NCBI GenBank assembly: GCA_009840695.1
Contig: VXNG01000125.1
Location: 1-17,356 of the forward strand
Reading direction: 5' to 3'
Length of the DNA: 17,356 bases
From: Acidimicrobiaceae bacterium
Lineage (GTDB): Bacteria; Actinomycetota; Acidimicrobiia; Acidimicrobiales; Aldehydirespiratoraceae
Below the pieces are notes generated by a model, which was given only the letters and a program-made list of their open reading frames with translations, made no database searches and was not told the DNA's origin. Made by a program: the position numbers and the translations under genes. Positions 6,896 to 14,027 of this stretch are shown piece after piece. The first letter of the stretch is position 1; each line of letters starts with the position of its first letter.

Positions 6896-8176
6896 TCAGC
6901 CGACACCCCAGAGGGCGAGGTACTGCTCTTTGTAGTCTTGGACGAGCGGCCATTCGTCTTCGGGAGCCCCGGGCCAGTTGTCGACGTTGTCGGAGCTGTA
7001 CATGAAGTACGGGTAAATGGCATCTTGTGGATGGTCGACGGACTCGCCGGCGAAATGACGGGCAAAGATGTCGATGACCCGCCACTGTGACTCGTACTTG
7101 GGGAACGAGATCGCGGCCTGCTCGTAGTTCCCGGCCGCGATGTTCACCCGGTTGCCCGGCCCCGGGTTGGCGCCGATCAGGCGAACCTCGTCGGTACCGA
7201 TGCCGGCATCAGCCAGCGCACCAGGCACACCGATCGCCAGATCGCTGAACGCCAACGCCACGTAGTTCGTATCCGGGTTCGCACGCATATAGCTGACGAT
7301 CTGGCCCGGCAGGTTCGTGCCGATGTCTTCCGCTGGCACATCGATCCTCTCGAACGTGCAGTTCGGGCAGTTCTCGACGATCGTCTCCTCGAACCCGAGT
7401 GACACGTAATGCACGGTCTCCACCGCAGCGAAGTCGTAGTACACGATGTTCGCGTTGCCGCCACTGTCGGCGATCACCCAGTTCGCGTTGTGGGTGCCAG
7501 AGATGAACTGCGGCGTGTGGTCATAGATGTTGGCCAACACCAGATCGGTGTCTTGGACCCCCTCAGGCGCAGTCGACTGGAACACCATCGGAATACCGGC
7601 ATCACGAAGGCACTCAAGCTCCTCGGTCACCACCGCCGACGGGATCCCCAGGCTGAACACTGCGTCGGGCGCGTCGGCGCACACCTGGGCGAACGCCGCC
7701 TTGAACTCCTCAGGTGTCGTACCACCCGACACCGACTCAGCCGTCCAGCCAAGCACAGCCGCGGCCTCCTGCAAGAACGTGATCAGCTCGATCGCCGACG
7801 GCACATTGATCGGAATGACGACGATCCTCAACCCCGTCGGAATGTCACCCTCGATCGGCTCCGTTAGCCCAATCGAGGTTGGCAACGCACGCAACTCATC
7901 CGACACCGCCTGCGCCGCTGCAACACCAGCCGCGACCGGGTCGTCGGCCGGTTCCATTTCCTCGGTGATTTCTTCAGGTGCCGCTTCCTCGGTGGTTTCT
8001 TCAGGTGCCGCTTCCTCGGTGGTTTCTTGAGGTGCCGCTTCCTCGGTGGTCTCTTGAGGTGCCGCTGCCTCGGTGGTTTCCTCGACGGCTGCATCGTCAT
8101 CGTCACCACATGCGGCTGCAACCAGTGCAAACGCGAAGATGGCGCCCAAAAGGCGGAGCAATGTCTTGGATTTCAT
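6896..8176 (-). CDS. Sugar-type ABC transporter substrate-binding lipoprotein (Peripla_BP_4-like)
   Basis: A 426-aa exported binding protein. The N-terminus MKSK, a hydrophobic stretch and LVAAAC give a lipoprotein signal with lipidated Cys23. An acidic Ala/Glu/Thr/Pro linker of about 55 residues follows, built from nine-residue repeats, before the bilobed periplasmic-binding domain. That domain begins at LRIVVIPINVPSAIE and contains FSLGIPSAVVTEELECL, IPMVFQSTAP and VALAFSDLAIGVPGAL, which resemble ribose/galactose-type and other CUT2 binding proteins. It should capture the ligand outside the membrane and deliver it to the permease. The start is well supported: GGGAGGG (8181-8187) lies four bases upstream of the ATG. 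It is followed at ten bases by the ATPase gene. The ligand is unknown; the coupled P450s argue for something other than a simple hexose. Confidence 0.92.
   Translation of the reverse strand: MKSKTLLRLLGAIFAFALVAAACGDDDDAAVEETTEAAAPQETTEEAAPQETTEEAAPEETTEEAAPEEITEEMEPADDPVAAGVAAAQAVSDELRALPTSIGLTEPIEGDIPTGLRIVVIPINVPSAIELITFLQEAAAVLGWTAESVSGGTTPEEFKAAFAQVCADAPDAVFSLGIPSAVVTEELECLRDAGIPMVFQSTAPEGVQDTDLVLANIYDHTPQFISGTHNANWVIADSGGNANIVYYDFAAVETVHYVSLGFEETIVENCPNCTFERIDVPAEDIGTNLPGQIVSYMRANPDTNYVALAFSDLAIGVPGALADAGIGTDEVRLIGANPGPGNRVNIAAGNYEQAAISFPKYESQWRVIDIFARHFAGESVDHPQDAIYPYFMYSSDNVDNWPGAPEDEWPLVQDYKEQYLALWGVG
7960..8085 (-). repeat. 27-bp in-frame tandem repeat encoding the lipoprotein linker
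   Basis: The octamer CCTCGGTG (plus strand) recurs at 7960, 7987, 8014, 8041 and 8068, exactly 27 bases apart. This gives four full units and a partial fifth. Translated on the minus strand, the unit is EETTEEAAP with P/Q or T/I variants. Units differ by only a few bases, so expansion or contraction by slippage in whole codons is likely. The repeat forms the flexible acidic tether between lipid anchor and binding domain. Confidence 0.9.
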
Positions 8177-8180
8177 GATG

Positions 8181-8187
8181 CCCTCCC
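8181..8187 (-). promoter_or_regulatory. Strong ribosome binding site of the solute-binding protein gene
   Basis: On the minus strand this reads GGGAGGG, ending four bases before the ATG at 8176. It is the best Shine-Dalgarno in the operon and fits high expression of the binding protein relative to the other transporter subunits, which have weak sites and depend on overlap. Confidence 0.75.
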
Positions 8188-8257
8188 AGGCTTATCGGAG
8201 TGGGCGATAGGGCGGGTCCCCATCGCAGGTGCGAGATTCGAGGGAGATCGTCGAGCG

Positions 8258-8695
8258 TCAGCCGTTGGCCATCTCCCAGTTGCTGTAGTCCGGATCGAGC
8301 AGGCCGGCGGCGTCGCGGCGACGGAACTTCCATCCGTCGGCGGTACGCGCGTAGGTGTCGGCGTAGTAGCCGTGAGCTCCGAAGCCGCCACCGGACGTGG
8401 TGACGCCCTTCGCCAGGTAGTAGACCGTGCCGGTCGCGGTGTCGCCGTCGACGTCGATGATGTGATTCGTCGCCGCGTGGTACAGGTGCGTCGAAACATC
8501 GAACAGGCCCTGGAAGAAGGCACGGATCTCGTCGCGATTGTTCATGAAGTTCTCGGGTGGGTGGCCCGGTCCAGGGTCGAACACCGCCTCGGGCAGGAAC
8601 AGGTCCATCAGGGCGTCAAGCTGAAACGTGTCGACGGCGATCGCGTACTCGTACGTGAGCCGCTCGATCGCCTTCAGGTCTTCGAGTTCTGACAC
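8258..8695 (-). CDS. NTF2/SnoaL-like fold protein (SnoaL_4 type)
   Basis: A 145-aa protein of the small cone-shaped NTF2-like superfamily. Visible family features are IERLTYEYAIAVDTFQLDALMDLF (10-33) with AVFDPGPG after it, then THLYHAATNHIIDVDGDTATGTVYYLA, and a C-terminal strand with DGWKFRRRDAAG. Residues often catalytic in such pockets are present (Tyr17, Asp22, His70, His73). Members act as cyclases, isomerases, dehydratases or small subunits of dioxygenases, and the exact reaction cannot be read here. I chose the GTG at 8695 because GAGGGGGAG lies about seven bases upstream; the ATG at 8728 has no ribosome site and would add a charged, unrelated tail. It is the first gene of the transporter-P450 operon, 81 bases before the solute-binding gene, so it probably acts on the same compound. 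Confidence 0.82.
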   Translation of the reverse strand: MSELEDLKAIERLTYEYAIAVDTFQLDALMDLFLPEAVFDPGPGHPPENFMNNRDEIRAFFQGLFDVSTHLYHAATNHIIDVDGDTATGTVYYLAKGVTTSGGGFGAHGYYADTYARTADGWKFRRRDAAGLLDPDYSNWEMANG

Positions 8696-8724
8696 CGGCT
8701 GCTCCCCCTCTGATCTCCGTCGAG

Positions 8725-8756
8725 TCATACGTCTGACGTTTCATACGCCGGATGTT
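8725..8756. repeat. Two adjacent 16-bp direct repeats, probable operator
   Basis: TCATACGTCTGACGTT (8725-8740) is followed immediately by TCATACGCCGGATGTT (8741-8756), with 13 of 16 bases identical. The first copy also contains the perfect inverted element ACGTC-T-GACGT. The pair starts at the predicted transcription start of the minus-strand operon (about 8755) and extends into its leader, a classic repressor position. The binding protein is not known; the GntR gene at the operon end is the obvious candidate, although FadR-type operators are usually palindromes. Confidence 0.65.
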
Positions 8757-8761
8757 TCGGC

Positions 8762-8790
8762 ATCTTATGGCCGGCTGTTCACACCGTCAA
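8762..8790 (-). promoter_or_regulatory. Sigma70-type promoter of the transporter-P450 operon
   Basis: Reading the minus strand, TTGACG (8785-8790) is followed by a 17-bp spacer and TAAGAT (8762-8767). The -35 matches the consensus at five of six positions, the -10 at four of six, and the spacing is ideal. Transcription would start near 8755, giving a leader of about 60 bases to the GTG at 8695 that contains the ribosome site and the direct repeats. Confidence 0.7.
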
Positions 8791-8856
8791 GCCGGGTTCG
8801 GTGGGCGTGCGACGCGAGTAGACGCACGGGGCGAGTCGGACCCGTTGGCTGTGTGG

Positions 8857-8862
8857 TATAGG
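8857..8862 (+). promoter_or_regulatory. Possible extended -10 for the divergent SDR gene
   Basis: TATAGG preceded by TGG forms an extended -10 element. A start near 8869 would leave about 33 bases to the GTG at 8902. No convincing -35 is seen at the usual distance, so this is a tentative call. Confidence 0.4.
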
Positions 8863-8901
8863 TTCTGCGTTGGCGCGTGTCGGCGGCGAGAGGAGTCGAG
8901 A

Positions 8902-9708
8902 GTGGCTGGACGCCTTGAAGGCAAGGTAGCCGCAATCACCGGAGGGGCCAGTGGCTTCGGCGAAACGACGGGACGCCTCTTCGTCGCCGAGGGCGCGCAA
9001 GTCGTGCTGGCCGACATTCAACGGGAGCGGGGCGAGGGAGTCGCGGAGTCGATCGGCTCGGCCGCCAGATTCGTGAGCTGCGACGTGACCAGCGAGGCTG
9101 ACGTCTCGAACCTGGTCGATACCGCAGTCCGCGAGTTCGGTCACCTCGACGTGATGTTCAACAACGCGGGCATCGTCGGCGTTTTCGGGCCGTTGGCGGC
9201 CACTCCGGCCGACGAGTGGAAGGCCACCATCGACGTGTTGCTCAACGGGGTCTTCTACGGGATGAAGCATGCGGCTCGCGTGATGGTCCCGAGGGAGTCA
9301 GGCTCGATCATCAGCACTGTGAGTACAGCCGGGGTGGTGGGCGGTCTCGGTCCCCACGCGTACACCGCGGCCAAGCATGCGATCGTCGGTCTCACGAAGA
9401 ACGCCGCCGCCGAGCTGTGTCGTCACGGCATCAGGGCGAACTGCATCGCGCCTCATGCGATGGCGACGCCTTTGACTGCGGAGGCCTTCGTTGGCGATCG
9501 GGACGACATAGACGGGGTGATGCCCATTCTCGAGGAGATGTCCCCGCTCAAGGGGCGAGCCGGACTCGCGACAGACGTCGCGAACGCAGCGCTTTGGTTG
9601 GGCAGCGACGAGTCCGGCTACACGAACGGGCTGTGCCTCACAACCGATGCAGGGTTCACGACCGGTTCGAGGAATGAGGCCCCAGGCTGGGTGGACGGCA
9701 CGCCCTGA
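8902..9708 (+). CDS. SDR-family NAD(P)-dependent oxidoreductase
   Basis: A 268-aa classical short-chain dehydrogenase with every signature in place: TGGASGFG (13-20), Asp38 after the second strand (NAD preference), Asp61 in the CDVTSE loop, NNAG (87-90), Asn115, and the catalytic Ser141, Tyr154 and Lys158 (YTAAK). The C-terminus ends with the usual WLGSDESGYTNG and LTTDAGFT, typical of dehydrogenases acting on hydroxy-steroids, cyclic alcohols or similar substrates. The GTG start is fixed by AGGAG (8891-8895), six bases upstream; the frame is open further back to 8752 but encodes unrelated sequence. It runs divergently from the transporter-P450 operon and shares its control region, so it may oxidise an alcohol made by the P450. 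It converges with the racemase-like gene 28 bases away. Confidence 0.9.
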   Translation: MAGRLEGKVAAITGGASGFGETTGRLFVAEGAQVVLADIQRERGEGVAESIGSAARFVSCDVTSEADVSNLVDTAVREFGHLDVMFNNAGIVGVFGPLAATPADEWKATIDVLLNGVFYGMKHAARVMVPRESGSIISTVSTAGVVGGLGPHAYTAAKHAIVGLTKNAAAELCRHGIRANCIAPHAMATPLTAEAFVGDRDDIDGVMPILEEMSPLKGRAGLATDVANAALWLGSDESGYTNGLCLTTDAGFTTGSRNEAPGWVDGTP

Positions 9709-9736
9709 TCCGCCGTTTCATGCGGGAGTGCCCGGC

Positions 9737-10510
9737 TCAGCCGGCCGTGAGCTGGCGAGTGAAGAGCCGGCCCAACCCATCGATTCCATCGGCAATCTCG
9801 GCCAGGCGGAGCAGGTGCCAGAACAGGGCCATATTGCTCGACAGGACCGGCACACCGACTTCTGATTCGAGATCCTCGACGGAGGCCAGGAGCCGGAGGC
9901 TCGTGCACGACACGAACACCGCGTCGCAGTCCGCGTTGCGGGCCATCGTCCGCACGCCATCGGCGACCGACCGCGGGGAGATGCGCCCCACGGTGAAATC
10001 GTTCGACTCAAGGAAGGACCCCAGTGCGGTCACCGAGAGGCCTTCGTCAGCGAAACTCCGAGCGATCGGTGCGGTGACGTCAGCGGTGTAGGGGGTGACG
10101 ACGGCGACCCGGCAGGCGTCGAGAGCACGGAGCGCGGCCACGGCTGCCGTGATCGGGTTGGTGCAGGCCACCCCAGGGTGTTCGCTCCGGATGGCGGCGG
10201 TCACGCGGTCGGCGCTGATCAGTGTCGCCGCCGATGTGCAGCCATAGCCGATCACGTCGAAATCGAACTCTCTGGGCAACAGGGCGGCCGCCGCCGGAAG
10301 CCGCTGCTCCATGTCGGTCAGCGTCTCTGACGTGACCTCCATCGAGTTACCGATACGCGAGTGGTAGAAGTCCACATCGGGGAGGTTCAGCATGCGGGCC
10401 TCGGCTTCGATCGTCTGATCGCTCTCCAGCACGATCAGACCGATGCGGGCCCGGGAACCAAAGCCATCGTCGGTGTCGAACGGCAACTGCACCAGGTCGG
10501 GAACGGTCAT
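9737..10510 (-). CDS. Asp/Glu racemase superfamily protein, maleate isomerase/arylmalonate decarboxylase-like
   Basis: A 257-aa two-lobed protein of the cofactor-independent Asp/Glu/hydantoin racemase superfamily. Both candidate catalytic cysteines are visible: Cys91 in GYGCTSAATL and Cys202 in FVSCTSLR. The near-terminal SSNMALFWHLLRLA resembles maleate cis-trans isomerases. Having both cysteines argues for isomerase or racemase chemistry rather than the one-cysteine arylmalonate decarboxylases. EutA of ectoine-degradation clusters belongs to the same superfamily. The ATG shares one base with the stop of the M24 gene (TGATG), so translation is probably coupled and the product likely acts in the same pathway. 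The substrate is unknown. Confidence 0.82.
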   Translation of the reverse strand: MTVPDLVQLPFDTDDGFGSRARIGLIVLESDQTIEAEARMLNLPDVDFYHSRIGNSMEVTSETLTDMEQRLPAAAALLPREFDFDVIGYGCTSAATLISADRVTAAIRSEHPGVACTNPITAAVAALRALDACRVAVVTPYTADVTAPIARSFADEGLSVTALGSFLESNDFTVGRISPRSVADGVRTMARNADCDAVFVSCTSLRLLASVEDLESEVGVPVLSSNMALFWHLLRLAEIADGIDGLGRLFTRQLTAG

Positions 10511-11661
10511 CAGATGATGGGAAGGTCGGGAGCGGCTCGCCGGCTGAGCAACTCGGCACCACCTGCCCGCACGACGATGTTCTCCTCATGGACCATCGCC
10601 TTGCCGGGCGCCCACAGCAGACCCGGTTCGACCGTGAGCACCATCTGCTCCACGAGCGGAGTCTCGTCGGACGCAGTGTGCGAGGGCCATTCGGTGATCT
10701 GCATACCCAAGCCATGGCCCATCCGACCGACATCGTTCCCCAGAGACCCGGCCGCCTTCAGCACCTCGTTCATGGCGTTGAAGACGCCGGTTGTGGTCGC
10801 ACCGGGCCGGGCCGCGGCGATGCCGGCCTCGGTCGCCTCCCACACCGCCCGGTACGCGTCCTTGGCGGCTTGTGTGGCGCTGGTGAAGGCGAAGTTGCGG
10901 TCGAAGTCGCTGAAGTACCCGTCGTAGGTCGAGCCGGTGTCGAAGATCAACATGTCGCCGTCGACGATCTCCCGATCGGTCGGCTGCCGGATGATGTCCT
11001 CGATTCCCCCCGGACCGGTCGCCCCCACCAGATAGGGGACGTCGTCCGCGCCCTGCCGGAGGATCTCGGCACGGAACGCGGCGAAAGCCTGCCGTTCGGT
11101 CATGCCGGTGGCCAGCAGGCTCGGGATCTCGTCGAATGCGTCGGACACCACGCCACAGATGAACCGATGCTTGTCGATCTCGATCTCGCTCTTCACCATC
11201 CGCAAACCACTCACGATGTCGGTGACATCGATGAAACCACCGACCTCTGCCCGCACCCGGTCGAGGTCGCGAAGCGGCATCCGCACATGCGTCTCGGGAC
11301 CCATCGGCATGCCGATCCGGCCGCCGGCGGAGAGCTCACGCAGGCAATCGACCAGAAGCGTCACACCGTCGTCGTCGGGCCGGGGCGACGACCAGGTCCG
11401 GATGTCGTCGATCCATGTCTCGGCCATCGATGCCCGGCCGATGCTCGGGATGATCGCCACGGGCTTGCCGGTGGCCGGGACAACGGTGAACCAGGGACGC
11501 GTCGGGCTCTGCCAGAACGGAGTGTGGAACCCGGTGAAGTACCGGACCTCCGGCTCGGTGGTGACGAGGATGGCTGCGATGTCGCGCTCGTCCATCCGGA
11601 CCTGGCATCGTCGGGTGCGATCAGCGAACTCTTCGACGGGAAATCCGCGCCCGGGACGCAC
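10510..11661 (-). CDS. M24-family metallohydrolase (Xaa-Pro peptidase/creatinase fold)
   Basis: A 383-aa pita-bread-fold protein. The N-terminal creatinase-like domain starts with FPVEEFADRTRR and VRYFTGFHTPFWQSP. The C-terminal M24 domain carries all five expected metal ligands: Asp241 (DTGSTYDG), Asp252 (SDFDR), His316 (GHGLG), Glu345 (VEPG) and Glu359 or Glu360 (HEENIVV). A dinuclear metal hydrolase is therefore likely, unlike metal-free creatinase. I chose the GTG at 11661 because GGGAG lies five bases upstream; another GTG at 11673 has no such site, and the open frame beyond runs through the PhyH gene. It sits 32 bases after the PhyH gene and overlaps the racemase-like gene. Besides dipeptides, this fold hydrolyses ectoine (DoeA) and cleaves DMSP (DddP), so the substrate is open. 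Confidence 0.87.
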   Translation of the reverse strand: MRPGRGFPVEEFADRTRRCQVRMDERDIAAILVTTEPEVRYFTGFHTPFWQSPTRPWFTVVPATGKPVAIIPSIGRASMAETWIDDIRTWSSPRPDDDGVTLLVDCLRELSAGGRIGMPMGPETHVRMPLRDLDRVRAEVGGFIDVTDIVSGLRMVKSEIEIDKHRFICGVVSDAFDEIPSLLATGMTERQAFAAFRAEILRQGADDVPYLVGATGPGGIEDIIRQPTDREIVDGDMLIFDTGSTYDGYFSDFDRNFAFTSATQAAKDAYRAVWEATEAGIAAARPGATTTGVFNAMNEVLKAAGSLGNDVGRMGHGLGMQITEWPSHTASDETPLVEQMVLTVEPGLLWAPGKAMVHEENIVVRAGGAELLSRRAAPDLPII

Positions 11662-11693
11662 TGATTCTCCCACGGCGGAATCAGCGCCGGGAG

Positions 11694-12614
11694 TCACGTC
11701 GCGGCGCCAGCCTTGGCCTGCTGCGAGAAGAACGAGGCGCCCTTGGGCACCTCGGGGAACTCCATCTCGTAGGTCGAGCACCGCACGCGGTTGGTCCGCT
11801 CGCCCCGAACCACTTCGCCCTCGTAGACGCTCGGGAGATGGTTGACCTGGAGCGGCTTGGAATCCTCGGCCCGGTACTCGCTGATGAACAGCGTCCGCGG
11901 CCGGTCTGACGTGTTCGGCGCTGATCCGTGCAACAGCCGGGTGTGCATCAAGCAGGCCGAGCCGGCCGGGCCGTGGATCGGTACCGCATCGGCGACATGG
12001 TCGGCCGCGACCTGCGGGCTGACCGCACCGGTGAACACCTCGTCGTGCCAATGATCGAACAGCTCGCCGCGGTGCGTGCCCGGCACCACGTTCAACGGGC
12101 CGTTCTCGAGGGTCACGTCATCGAGGAAGAACAGGACGGCGATGAGATCCTCGTTGCTGTGAGGCTGGAACAAGAAGTCCTGGTGGTACTTGACCTCGGT
12201 GGACGCCCCGGGCTGCTTGGCGTTGATCTTCGAGTTGTTGAACTCGACGTTCGGCCCGATCAACTGGGCGGTGGCATCGAGGGCCCGGTTGTCCCGCATG
12301 ACCGCCAGGTAGTTGTCGGAGACCTCCACCGGCGAGGCAACCCGGCGAAGCCGCGGCGCATCGGCGGTGTGCTCGGGCGCCAGGTCGAAACGCGGGCGGC
12401 CGGCGAGCGTGTCGCCGTAGGGCTCGTCGTGCTTGCGGCTCTCCTCGACCCAGGCATCGAAGTCGGCGACGAGGGCCTCTAGCTGTTCAGAGGTGACGGC
12501 GTGCTCGACGAACAAGTACCCGCCCGCCCAGTACGAGCCGATCTCCTTCGGCGACAAGGGTCTGGCCGCTCGGGCCGGCGCGGTCAGCCGGGCTGCCCGC
12601 TGGTCGGTGGTCAC
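11694..12614 (-). CDS. Phytanoyl-CoA dioxygenase (PhyH) family Fe(II)/2-oxoglutarate oxygenase
   Basis: A 306-aa non-haem iron oxygenase. The iron ligands are His144 and Asp146 in YHQDF and His229 in LLHGSAPNTS, with Arg240 (DRPR) as the 2-oxoglutarate anchor. The core strand FFLDDVTLENGPLNVVPGTHRG is a PhyH hallmark. It should hydroxylate a small substrate with O2 and 2-oxoglutarate. The long ectoine hydroxylase signature (a HSDFETWH-type stretch) is not present, so it is not EctD. I chose the GTG at 12614 because a promoter (TTTACC-17-TACTGT) places transcription start at about that base, making a leaderless message. A TTG at 12638 is in frame but falls inside that promoter. First gene of a three-gene minus-strand operon with the M24 and racemase-like genes. 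Confidence 0.88.
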   Translation of the reverse strand: MTTDQRAARLTAPARAARPLSPKEIGSYWAGGYLFVEHAVTSEQLEALVADFDAWVEESRKHDEPYGDTLAGRPRFDLAPEHTADAPRLRRVASPVEVSDNYLAVMRDNRALDATAQLIGPNVEFNNSKINAKQPGASTEVKYHQDFLFQPHSNEDLIAVLFFLDDVTLENGPLNVVPGTHRGELFDHWHDEVFTGAVSPQVAADHVADAVPIHGPAGSACLMHTRLLHGSAPNTSDRPRTLFISEYRAEDSKPLQVNHLPSVYEGEVVRGERTNRVRCSTYEMEFPEVPKGASFFSQQAKAGAAT

Positions 12615-12621
12615 GATGTGA

Positions 12622-12650
12622 ACAGTATGAGGACACAAGCCACCGGTAAA
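12622..12650 (-). promoter_or_regulatory. Promoter of the PhyH operon, probably leaderless
   Basis: On the minus strand, TTTACC (12645-12650), a 17-bp spacer and TACTGT (12622-12627), then seven bases to GTG at 12614. There is no Shine-Dalgarno before this GTG. Spacing from -10 to the start codon fits transcription beginning at or next to the codon, a common arrangement in actinomycetes. Confidence 0.55.
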
Positions 12651-12759
12651 GCGAGCCCACTAGGCCACCTACGCAACTCTGGCGTGTGGGACCCGCTTCG
12701 ACCGCCATAGCTAGGCTCGCCGGAGTGTTGAACGGACCCGCCCGACGTTTGCTCCGACG

Positions 12760-13959
12760 ATGAGCCGTCGCGGCCGTGCGGTCCGCTTGGTGCTCACAGC
12801 CACGTTCCTGTACGCGTCGGTTCCGCCCATCCTTCATCTCGCGGCTTCAGACACCAACCCCTTCTATTTCAACTTCATGATCACGATCATGCAGGTATCG
12901 ATACCCGGTCTGTTTCTTCTGTATTCGAAGGACAGCTACGTCAACCGGTACCTGAGCACCCCTCAGCGTCGAGACCTCAGGCGGCCCAGCGTTCACTTCA
13001 CCCATTTTCGGCGGACGAGCGAAACCACCGGGAACAGGAAGGCCGTGGTGCTGGAGGAATCGGGTCGCAACGATGTTCTCGGTTGGGCCAGGATGCCCAT
13101 CGTCTGGGCGCTGATCTCGAGTCTGCACTATGGCTTTCTGGCATGGTCGGCCACGATTCTCGAGACCGCCATCGCGACCACCATCTTCGAGCTCTGGCCC
13201 GTGTTCCTGGTGTACGCCCTGGCCCGCCATGAGGACAGTGACCGGCTGTTCCGCGGAGGGTTGGTGTCAATCGGGCACGCCCGCCGCGCTATCTCGAAGG
13301 AAGGCATGGTCCTCACCGCGCTGGCAGGATCGGGCCTTGCCTTGATGCTGGGCAGCCAGGCAGGAGGACATGTCCGCTCGGTTGTGGACTTGGTGTCCTA
13401 CAAGGTGGCGGCCGGGATGGTCATTGCCGTCGTGGCCTCGCTGCTGGCTGCGTTGAGCGTCCTCAGCAATCTCGCCTACGGGAAAGTCCTCTACTACGCG
13501 CTGGTGCCTGCCGGAGGAACCCAGGCATCCGGCAGGCACGGGAGTCTCGAGACGCGACCCATCGAGCAGCGAGGAGATCCTGATCGCCGGCTGCTTGTCT
13601 GGCTGACCCTGTTGGGGTACGTGCTGTCTCGGCTCCTTGCTCTTCCCGTCAATGTCCTGATCGGACTGCTCGCGCCGCAGGTTCAAGGATCACTGGCACC
13701 GGCAGCCGTTCTCGGCGCGCTGGTGATCGGGGCTGCGGTCTCGGTGGCCGGCATGTTGCTGCGAGTCGGGAACATCGGGTCTGATGACACCGCAGTCAAT
13801 TCCCTGCTGTGCCTCGGGCCGGCAGTCTCCCTCCTGGCGCTGATGGCGCTCGGCATCACCCTGCCGAGATTCGACCTGTTCGTGGTGGGCGCGGCCCTGA
13901 TCCTGGCCGTCAATGTCCGGATCCAGCTGAGGCGCGAAGCGGGCCATAGGACTCGATAG
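12760..13959 (+). CDS. Multi-pass membrane protein, DMT/EamA-like
   Basis: A 399-aa integral membrane protein with about ten hydrophobic segments (near residues 8-28, 38-56, 111-131, 134-155, 182-199, 216-239, 277-303, 312-333, 346-366 and 370-388). The segment ETAIATTIFELWPVFLV resembles the EamA/DMT family, where a similar helix precedes a conserved Pro, and the ten-helix count agrees. A cytoplasmic-looking charged loop (57-108) and another (253-276) interrupt the halves and make it longer than the usual 290-310 aa. An efflux or metabolite carrier role is plausible; substrate unknown. The ATG has only a weak ribosome site. It runs divergently from the PhyH operon, 145 bases apart, and could export or import a related compound. 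Confidence 0.75.
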   Translation: MSRRGRAVRLVLTATFLYASVPPILHLAASDTNPFYFNFMITIMQVSIPGLFLLYSKDSYVNRYLSTPQRRDLRRPSVHFTHFRRTSETTGNRKAVVLEESGRNDVLGWARMPIVWALISSLHYGFLAWSATILETAIATTIFELWPVFLVYALARHEDSDRLFRGGLVSIGHARRAISKEGMVLTALAGSGLALMLGSQAGGHVRSVVDLVSYKVAAGMVIAVVASLLAALSVLSNLAYGKVLYYALVPAGGTQASGRHGSLETRPIEQRGDPDRRLLVWLTLLGYVLSRLLALPVNVLIGLLAPQVQGSLAPAAVLGALVIGAAVSVAGMLLRVGNIGSDDTAVNSLLCLGPAVSLLALMALGITLPRFDLFVVGAALILAVNVRIQLRREAGHRTR

Positions 13960-13985
13960 CGCTCGCGGCTACGGTGCTGGCACCA

Positions 13986-14007
13986 GTCCTGGTCCTAGGA
14001 GCAGGAC
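13986..14007. promoter_or_regulatory. 22-bp near-perfect palindrome before the FAD oxidase gene
   Basis: The left arm GTCCTGGTCCT and right arm AGGAGCAGGAC are inverse complements with a single mismatch and no spacer. It lies eight bases upstream of the GGAGGAG ribosome site and about ten bases after a possible -10 (TACGGT, 13970-13975). This fits a dimeric repressor operator, or a hairpin in the leader RNA. Confidence 0.5.
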
Positions 14008-14015
14008 ACAGCGCC

Positions 14016-14022
14016 GGAGGAG
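14016..14022 (+). promoter_or_regulatory. Ribosome binding site that fixes the TTG start of the FAD oxidase
   Basis: GGAGGAG five bases before TTG at 14028. The open frame continues upstream to 13974 but lacks such a site, and its extra residues are unlike the family. Confidence 0.75.
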
Positions 14023-14027
14023 ATCCG

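Noticed and set aside
7960..8085. Phased repeats as a CRISPR array
   Set aside because: The units are contiguous, without spacers, in frame, and encode a typical lipoprotein linker.
9732..9744. Hairpin CCGGC-TCA-GCCGG at the end of the racemase-like gene
   Set aside because: A five-pair stem inside coding sequence without a T tract is expected often in GC-rich DNA.
10510..11661. Assignment of the M24 gene as DMSP lyase DddP or ectoine hydrolase DoeA
   Set aside because: The fold and metal ligands agree, but I do not recognise the N-terminal sequence of either enzyme, so only the family is called.
11694..12614. Assignment of the PhyH gene as ectoine hydroxylase EctD
   Set aside because: The long EctD signature around the first iron ligands is absent, and no ectABC genes are nearby.
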